Shown: in pieces, positions 60,101-64,000 of the stretch
Position numbering within the stretch: the first letter of the stretch is position 1
Layout of the letters: the number at the start of each line of letters is the position of its first letter
DNA from: Streptomyces sp. NBC_00513
GTDB taxonomy: Bacteria; Actinomycetota; Actinomycetes; Streptomycetales; Streptomycetaceae
Reading direction: 5' to 3'
Assembly (NCBI RefSeq): GCF_041431415.1
Contig: NZ_CP107845.1
Coordinates: 6,634,001-6,698,000 of the forward strand
DNA length: 64,000 nt
Notes under the pieces: generated by a model
Told to the model about the DNA's origin: nothing
Seen by the model: the letters and a program-made list of their open reading frames with translations, nothing else
The model's database searches: none
Program-made: the position numbers and the translations under genes

Positions 60101-62989
60101 GGGATTGCCGGACGAGGTGAGCCAGAAGGGAAGTTCGGGCTGGACCGGGCGCGGCATGACCGCCACGTCCACGCTGCGGCCCGAGGGCCCCTCGAAGGCG
60201 ACCCGGTCGCCGCGCCACAGCCTGCGCACCTCGTCGATGCCCTCGACCATGAGCTTCTGCCGGTCCTCGTACGCGTCCTTGGCGAGGACGAAGTCGTCCA
60301 CGTGCCAGCCGGAGGCGAAGGACAGACCGACCCGGCCCCCGGACAGGTTGTCGACGACCGACCACTCCTCCGCGACCCGGACGGGATGGTGCAGCGGCAG
60401 CACCACGCTGCCGGCCCGGATCCCGATCCGTTCGGTGCTCTGCGCCAGGGCGGCGGCCAGCACAGACGGCGCGGGATAGGACCCGCCGAACGCGTGGAAG
60501 TGCCGCTCCGGCAGCCACACGGAGCTGAAGCCGTGCGTGTCGGCGAACCGGGCGCCCTCCATGAGGAGCCGGTACTGGGCCGGCCCCGGGGCGTGCGCCT
60601 CGGAGTCGCTGGAGAAGTAGAAGAGGCTGAACTCCGGTACGACGACGGGCGCGGCCGTGGTCGGCGCGGGCTCGGCGGCCCGGCGCGCGACGCCGGTGGA
60701 GGTCCCCGCGTCGGGGCTCACGACCACCCGGTGACCGCGGCTGATCGTCCACAGCAGTTCCAGCACGGAGATGTCGAAGGAGACGCTGGTGACGGCGAGC
60801 CAGGTGATCGGCTCGGCGTCCGCCCCGCTCGCGCCCCGCGCGTCGTCCCGGCCCGTGACGATCCGGTCCATCGCGGCGAGGAACGCCGTGAGGTTGCGCC
60901 GGAGCACCACCACGCCCTTGGGCCTGCCGGTGGAACCCGACGTGTGGATGACGTACGCGGGGGCCTCGGGGTCGTGCGACCCGCCGTCGGCGGCGGGCGC
61001 GGACGGCACCGTGTCCGTGTCGGCCGCGTCGAGGTCGAGCAGCGGCGCCCCGGAGGGCACGGCGTCCCGGGTCCCGGCGTGCACCAGCACGGCCGAGGGG
61101 GAGGCGTCCTCCAGGACGAAGCGGATCCGCTCCGCCGGATAGCCGGGGTCGAGCGGCAGGTACGCGGCCCCGGCCCGGAGCACGGCGAACAGCGCGGCGA
61201 CGAGATCGGCGCCGCGCCGCAGACAGACGCCGACCCGGTCCCCGGGACGGACGCCCGCGGCCAGCAGCCGGGCCCGGATCTCCTCGATCCGCGCGTCGAG
61301 CGCGCCGTAGGCGAGCGCCGGCCCGTCGGGGTCCGAACCCGACAACAGGGCCGGTGCGTGCGGCCGTTCGCGCACGGCGCGGGCGAGGGACACGAGCACG
61401 TCCTCGGCGTCCGCGGGCAGCGGTCCGCCGTCGCCGGCGAGCGCCGACAGCGCCTCCTCGGCGGGAGTGAGCGCCAGCAGCTCGGAGAGCGGCAGCGACG
61501 GGTCGGCCGTACCGCGCCGCAGGACGCGTTCCAGGGTCTCGGTCCAGGACCGCACGGTGTCCGCGTCGAACAGGTCGGCGCTGAACTCGCAGACCCCGGT
61601 GGTGACCTCTCCCGAGCGGGCGAGTTCGAGACTGAGGTCGGTGCGGCACAGCCCGTTGTCGAGGTCGACGAGTTCGACGGCCACGTCGGGCAGCGAGATC
61701 GCGGGAGCGGGCACGTTCCGGTAGCCGAACTGCACCTGGTAGAGCGGCGCGTGGCTCAGATCGCGATCCGGGCTGAGATCGCGGACCAGACGCTCGAAGG
61801 GCACCTCGGCGTGGGCGAGGGCGCCCAGCGCGGTCTCCCGCGCCCGGCCGACGAGCTCACCGAACGTGGGGTCCCCGGCCAGGTCGGTGCGCATCACCAG
61901 GGTGTTGATGAACATGCCGACCATGCCACCCAGTTCCGGACGGTCCCGACCGGCCGTCGGCACGCCGACGACCACGTCCTGCTGTCCGGAGTGCCGCATC
62001 AGCACCGCCTGCCAGGCGGCGAGCGTCACCATGAAGGGCGTGGCCCGAGCCTGCCGGGCGGCCTCCTCGATGCCCTCCGTCAGCTCCCGGTCCAGGGTGA
62101 GGTGCACCCGACCGCCGCGGTGCGAGGGGGTGGCGGGGCGCGGACGATCGCCGGCCAGGGAGAGCAGCGGAGGGGCGTCGGCGAGCCGCTCGCGCCAGTA
62201 GTCGAGCGGCCGCGCCAGCGCCTCGTCGGTGAGCTCGACGCGCTGCCGCGCGGCCCAGTCGCCGTACTGGACGGGCAGCGGCTCGCGCCCGCCCCGCGGG
62301 CCGCCGGCGCCGCCGGGCAGGCCGTCACGGAACGCGCGGTAGCCCGCGCACAACTCCTCCACCAGGACGGCGCGCGACCAGGCGTCGCCCACCATGTGGT
62401 GGTTGACCACGACCAGCAGGGCGCGGTCCGGCGCGGAGCGGATCAGCACGGCCCGGAAGAGCCGCTCGCCCTCCAGGTCGAAGGGCCGGCGGGCCTCCCG
62501 CTCGGCGAACTCCCGCTCGGCGGCGTCGATTCCGTCGGCCGCACCGGGATCGAGGTCCACCACCGTGAGTACCGGCTCCGACCCCGGACCCGAGACCGGC
62601 GCCGGGTCCAGCACCCGCTGTACCGGCCGCTCGCCCGAGGGGTCGACGACGGTGCGCAGCGCCTCGTGTCGGACCACGAGGCCCTTCAGCGCCGCGTCCA
62701 GCGCCGCCCGGTCCAGCGGACCGGTCAGCCGCAGCGCCACGTACTCGTTGAACACTCCTAGCCCCGGAGTGAGTTGATCGAGGAACCACAGTCGTTCCTG
62801 GCCGAAGGAGAGCGGCGCGGGGACATCCGCGTCCCGCCGCGGTGTCACCGGCACGGCGACCGGCGCGGTCGGCGCGGTGGCGTTCCCCCGGGTACGTGCC
62901 TCGAACCTGGCGCGCTGTTCCGGAGTGAGCCGGGCCAGGCGCTCCGCGCGTCCGGCGTCCGCCGGGGGGCGGCCTGCTGAGTCGGTCAC
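54176..62989 (-). CDS. Bimodular NRPS: C-A(Gly, monooxygenase inserted)-PCP-Cy-A(Cys, oxidase inserted)-PCP
   Basis: 2937 aa from GTG 62989 (GTGA overlap with the upstream PKS gene). Module 1: C domain (PLSFGQERLWFLDQL; NHHMVGDAWSR), A domain split by a luciferase-like monooxygenase, PCP (ELGGHSLLATQVV). Module 2: heterocyclisation domain with FSIDTLIADGGS (DxxxxD), A domain with a McbC-type oxidase between A8 and A10, PCP (ESGATSIHLVRV). By-eye pocket residues: module 1 D-I-L-Q-L-G-M-V-W, close to the Gly code DILQLGLIW; module 2 D-L-Y-N-M-S-L-I-W, close to the Cys code DLYNLSLIW. Predicted product segment: oxidised Gly followed by a thiazole. The C-terminus carries a GTTGTTGTT repeat and a basic tail. 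Confidence 0.93.
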   Translation of the reverse strand: MTDSAGRPPADAGRAERLARLTPEQRARFEARTRGNATAPTAPVAVPVTPRRDADVPAPLSFGQERLWFLDQLTPGLGVFNEYVALRLTGPLDRAALDAALKGLVVRHEALRTVVDPSGERPVQRVLDPAPVSGPGSEPVLTVVDLDPGAADGIDAAEREFAEREARRPFDLEGERLFRAVLIRSAPDRALLVVVNHHMVGDAWSRAVLVEELCAGYRAFRDGLPGGAGGPRGGREPLPVQYGDWAARQRVELTDEALARPLDYWRERLADAPPLLSLAGDRPRPATPSHRGGRVHLTLDRELTEGIEEAARQARATPFMVTLAAWQAVLMRHSGQQDVVVGVPTAGRDRPELGGMVGMFINTLVMRTDLAGDPTFGELVGRARETALGALAHAEVPFERLVRDLSPDRDLSHAPLYQVQFGYRNVPAPAISLPDVAVELVDLDNGLCRTDLSLELARSGEVTTGVCEFSADLFDADTVRSWTETLERVLRRGTADPSLPLSELLALTPAEEALSALAGDGGPLPADAEDVLVSLARAVRERPHAPALLSGSDPDGPALAYGALDARIEEIRARLLAAGVRPGDRVGVCLRRGADLVAALFAVLRAGAAYLPLDPGYPAERIRFVLEDASPSAVLVHAGTRDAVPSGAPLLDLDAADTDTVPSAPAADGGSHDPEAPAYVIHTSGSTGRPKGVVVLRRNLTAFLAAMDRIVTGRDDARGASGADAEPITWLAVTSVSFDISVLELLWTISRGHRVVVSPDAGTSTGVARRAAEPAPTTAAPVVVPEFSLFYFSSDSEAHAPGPAQYRLLMEGARFADTHGFSSVWLPERHFHAFGGSYPAPSVLAAALAQSTERIGIRAGSVVLPLHHPVRVAEEWSVVDNLSGGRVGLSFASGWHVDDFVLAKDAYEDRQKLMVEGIDEVRRLWRGDRVAFEGPSGRSVDVAVMPRPVQPELPFWLTSSGNPETCRKAGEIGARLLTHLLGQSVEELTERIAIYREAWRSAGHAGEPHVTLMLHTFIGDDAEDVRAHARQPFRDYLRSSVGLIEKMAATLGIDVRADDFSADDQEALLDHAAARYLTDGSFIGTVEDRLPLLGRLAGAGVDEVACLVDFGVDPDAALRALTGLAALRSRALNRSEPEARATESGEPDAEEVPLTSLIRAHGVTHLQCTPSLARVLLDEPDAAALGGLRRLLLGGEALDADLARRLHEHLTGSLLNMYGPTETTVWSTSDTVDPVSGAVTIGRPVAGTTVRVLDDHGRRTPVGVPGELYIGGAGVTAGYLGRPELTAERFVPEPAAASRPDGAGSAEARLYRTGDVVRVRPDGRLEYLARNDDQLKIRGFRIEAGEVEAALTAVPGVRQSVVTAHGLGTARASLIGYVVPDSPDSPPAAADLRAALAARLPGFLVPSRFVVLDALPLTSNGKVDRGALPAPDTDRAVGGAYVAPSTPTEERIAAIWQQALGVERVGVHDDFFELGGHSLLATQVVAGIRRAFSTRLPLRTLFEAPTVSALARGVDARADGAADPGDDTERSERPAALLPDPATRHEPFPLTEVQRAYWIGRSGAVGGDVSCHLFVELDVDDVDLDRLEGAWRSLVRRHDALRLVVDTDGTQRILPEVPDYRIERADLRALPAAERETRLRAIRDTMSHHVLPAETWPLFQIRASHTDGGAARLHFSIDTLIADGGSVQILLRELLAVYRGELVPHAMELSFRDYVMAEQARRTGPGHERDLAYWRERLDTLPPAPPLPLVKQLGELAETRFRRREAHLPAELWSRLKARAAAARITPSALALAAYATVLGTWSSSDRFTLNLTLFNRVGDHPELNTLVGDFTALSLLEVDRATSGSFEERARAVQERLWEDLDHQLVSGVRVAGELARRRGVAAAAMPVVFTSELGAADAGGTPPAGLGARVAHTITQTPQVWLDHQISEDEGRLRLTWDAVEALFAPGTLDDMFGAYTGLLTALATDADAWGDPHREVLPDDQVARYRELNATDGPLPDGLLHEPFLDRARRSPGRTAVIAANGTLTYGGLEEASRAVAHALRAAGVRPGDLVGVLADRGWEQIASAIGVLRIGAAYLPLDDGLPAARIAGSLRHAGASALLVPPAASVHERVPDGVAVVRFDEALASAGRDAALEPVATDPRDLAYVIYTSGSTGDPKGVMTDHRGALNTVVDINERFGVTSEDRLFGLSSLGFDLSVYDLFGTFAAGATLVLAGPGEDRDPVRWNRLVGEHGVTVWNSVPALMEMLLAHTAGNGAATAESLRLVMLSGDWIPVGMPDQVREVAPKARVVSLGGATEASIWSVLHPVGDVDPDRSSIPYGRPMRNQTMYVLDEAFRLRPTGLPGALFIGGVGLAAGYRNAPELTARAFPTHPVTGERLYRTGDLARLLPDGDLEFLGRQDSQVKVRGMRIELGEIEAALVRTEGVREAAALVEGHGTAARLAAYVVLDAARPVADPAARPSDTAVGAGVEPGASGVFGAEQARLLERRLSQPGRRADLAGREILPFVLPADTLALRASAAGRGAATSFGAGPVPAADVYALLTALARQDDDGVPRYAFGSAGGLYPVQTYLAVAPGGVTGIPAGVYYLDPAGPALVSLDAGPDAGRALDPALFSEANRALVAGAGFGIFLVARDRAVTPVYGELSGGFCLLEAGAMAQVLRQRAADCRLGLCPIGAVHAEPLRALLRLEEDQSVLHTLVGGPPSGAPASGPADDARDWALTLRAELAARLPGYMVPQRVGVIDALPLSANGKVDRKALAARAVSPAATPPEVAAPVAAEVAPVERAVLVARPTGSTIDRLIALWQEVLEGQELGIDTNFFESGATSIHLVRVQRRVTEEFGREVSVVEMFDRPTIRHLADLLDRPEADPAPVVRPATRPADPEAATEPPTVTGSTTGTTGTTGTTADESVTDRRQHHERRRAARRRGGSGTSPAN
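54880..55560 (-). other. Thiazoline oxidase (McbC/SagB-type) domain inserted in A2
   Basis: About 225 residues between motifs A8 (VKVRGMRIELGEIE) and A10 (LPLSANGKVDRKAL) of the Cys-specific adenylation domain. Nitroreductase-fold marks: GRREI-like GREILPFVLPADT, SFGAGPVPAADVYAL, and YAFGSAGGLYPVQTYLAV. This is the arrangement of EpoB, MtaC/D and BlmIII, where FMN oxidation turns thiazoline into thiazole. Confidence 0.85.
59590..60660 (-). other. Luciferase-like monooxygenase (seco-metabolite LLM) inserted in A1
   Basis: About 355 residues between core motifs A4 (FDISVLELLW) and A5 (NMYGPTETT) of the Gly-specific adenylation domain. Typical bacterial-luciferase-fold marks: FSLFYFSSDSEA, GFSSVWLPERHFHAFGG, IGIRAGSVVLPLHHPVRVAE, WSVVDNLSGGRVGLSFASGW, MLHTFIGDD and CLVDFGVDPDAALRAL. 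This insertion type is known in MtaG of myxothiazol, where it hydroxylates Gly at the alpha carbon, and I recall one in althiomycin, where Gly becomes an oxime. Confidence 0.87.
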
Positions 62990-64000
62990 TGGTTCTCCAG
63001 GTCGGCGAGAATACGGTCTTCGATGTCCACGGCGAGATCGGCCACACGGCCGCCCTCGAAGAACGCCCGGGCGGGCACGTCCACCCCGAACTCGGCACGC
63101 AACCGCGCCACGACCTGCGCGGCGAGCAGCGAATGACCGCCGAGGTCCAGGAAGTCGTCGTGGATGCCCACCCGGTCGATGCCGAGCATCTCGCCGTAGA
63201 TCTCGGCGAGGCGCTCCTCGGTCGGCGTGCCCGGCGCGGTGTAGGCGGTGGCCAGCTCCGGGCGCGGCAGCAGGGTGGTCGAGGGGCGGGCGGCGGTCGG
63301 TTCGGCGGTCAGCCGCAGCGTTCCGTCGTCCGTGACCTCCGCGCCCGCGCGGGCCACCACGCCCTGTCCGCCGGGGCCTTCGAGCAGCGCGGCGAACGCC
63401 CGCGTCCCCTGGGCGGGGGTGAGGGCGCCCGCGAGCATGCGCTCCTGGAGGGCGCGCAGGTCGGCCGGGACCTCGGCGTCGCTCGCCATGCCGACCGAGG
63501 CCCACATGTCCCAGTTCACCGTGATGACGCGACGTTCGCCGCGCGCGTCCTCGGCCTCGCCGGCCGCCGCGAGGTAGCCGTTGGCCGCCGCGTAGTCGGC
63601 CTGCCCGTAGGTGGGCACGAGGGTGGCCAGCGAGGAGCAGAGCAGCAGCGTGCCCGCCTCGCCCGGCCGCAGGGCGGCGAGCAGGTTGCGGATGCCCGCG
63701 GTCTTGGGGGCGAACACCGCGCGGGCCTCGTCGTCGTCGCGCAGTTCCACGGAACCGCCGCCGGGGACGCCGGCCGCGTGCACGACGCCGTCGATGCCGC
63801 CGAAGGTCTCGCGCACGCGGTCCAGCGCCTCGGCGAGGGAGTGCGCGTCCGCGACGTCCGCCCGCAGGCAGAGCACCTCGGTGCCCCGCGCCCGCAGGTC
63901 CCCGACGAACTCCGCGGCGGGCCCCTCGTCCTCGTCGGTGACCGGGTGCCGGCCCAACAGGGCGATACGCGCTCCGGCCGTACGGGCCAGATGGCCGGCC
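62986..64000 (-). CDS. PKS C-terminal end: KR-ACP (5' end outside window)
   Basis: The gene enters from the right edge of the window; about 338 codons are visible. The visible part starts inside a ketoreductase Rossmann fold (GHLARTAGARIALLGRHPVT), continues through GIDGVVHAAGVPGGGSVELR and CSSLATLVPTYGQADYAAAN with Tyr/Asn, and ends with a carrier domain (GIHDDFLDLGGHSLLAAQVV). It hands its chain to the C domain of the bimodular NRPS, whose GTG start overlaps its stop codon. Upstream domains (KS, AT or others) are not visible. Confidence 0.9.
   Translation of the reverse strand, partial: AGHLARTAGARIALLGRHPVTDEDEGPAAEFVGDLRARGTEVLCLRADVADAHSLAEALDRVRETFGGIDGVVHAAGVPGGGSVELRDDDEARAVFAPKTAGIRNLLAALRPGEAGTLLLCSSLATLVPTYGQADYAAANGYLAAAGEAEDARGERRVITVNWDMWASVGMASDAEVPADLRALQERMLAGALTPAQGTRAFAALLEGPGGQGVVARAGAEVTDDGTLRLTAEPTAARPSTTLLPRPELATAYTAPGTPTEERLAEIYGEMLGIDRVGIHDDFLDLGGHSLLAAQVVARLRAEFGVDVPARAFFEGGRVADLAVDIEDRILADLENQ

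Noticed and set aside
48449..62761. Very long open frames on the plus strand opposite the NRPS/PKS genes
   Set aside because: They follow the third-codon GC pattern of the minus-strand genes, have Arg/Gly/Val-biased composition and no domain; the opposite strand has complete, collinear assembly-line domains.
1..64000. CRISPR arrays, insertion sequences, integrases, tRNA or rRNA genes
   Set aside because: No regularly spaced repeats, transposase or integrase motifs, or RNA gene signatures were found on either strand.

Overview
The window is high-GC actinobacterial DNA, almost certainly Streptomyces. Supporting signs are strong GC bias at third codon positions, GTG starts and 4-nt GTGA/ATGA gene overlaps, a conservon (cvnABCD), several RsbU-type phosphatase/anti-sigma genes, DUF4235 and SAV_915 family genes, and a modular NRPS/PKS locus. 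I saw no rRNA, tRNA, CRISPR, transposase or plasmid genes.

Left part (1-12.8 kb). A partial PAS-PP2C-HATPase phosphatase and a TetR regulator lead into a sulfur-scavenging island (about 2.4-7.3 kb). The island has an SsuA-like lipoprotein, a cysteine-free Rrf2 regulator, a DszC/SfnB-type flavin monooxygenase and a winged-helix regulator. Two short leader peptides share an RRH(I/V)D(L/F) core and a single near-C-terminal Cys, and three 23-bp sites share the pattern TTTCCYA-N9-TAGG. After this come an ATP-grasp ligase, a fatty-acid desaturase, small membrane/hypothetical genes, a HemK-like methyltransferase, an SRPBCC protein and a decayed FAD-oxidoreductase start.

Middle (12.8-40.8 kb). A SAV_915-lysA operon is followed by a flavin monooxygenase facing a DMATS-type tryptophan prenyltransferase. 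The prenyltransferase lies downstream of a conservon operon (cvnA-B-C-D) with an atypical P450. A glycosyltransferase/methyltransferase/Mo-oxidoreductase group is framed by two promoters that share an identical 19-bp element, one of them in front of a two-component system. Next are a VOC protein, a small GNAT, a universal stress protein, a lipoprotein, nadE with an ACT-domain gene behind a branched-chain-type attenuator, and a signalling block (HATPase, STAS, receiver, CHASE3-type kinase, receiver-PP2C, MarR, atypical PP2C).

Right part (40.8-64.0 kb). Everything is on the minus strand and reads as one hybrid assembly line running off the right edge. In order of transcription it is: a PKS end (KR-ACP); a bimodular NRPS (C-A-PCP-Cy-A-PCP) with one catalytic domain inserted in each adenylation domain; a KS-AT-KR-DH-ACP PKS; a C-A-PCP NRPS; a stand-alone A-PCP; an argininosuccinate-synthase-like enzyme; and an ATP-grasp ligase. 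Binding-pocket residues read by eye predict Gly for the domain holding a luciferase-like monooxygenase and Cys for the domain holding a thiazoline oxidase. The predicted core is therefore an oxidised glycine followed by a thiazole, extended by malonate and further amino acids, with an unusual ArgG/ATP-grasp tailoring pair. No thioesterase is visible. This locus is the best candidate for an undescribed system here.
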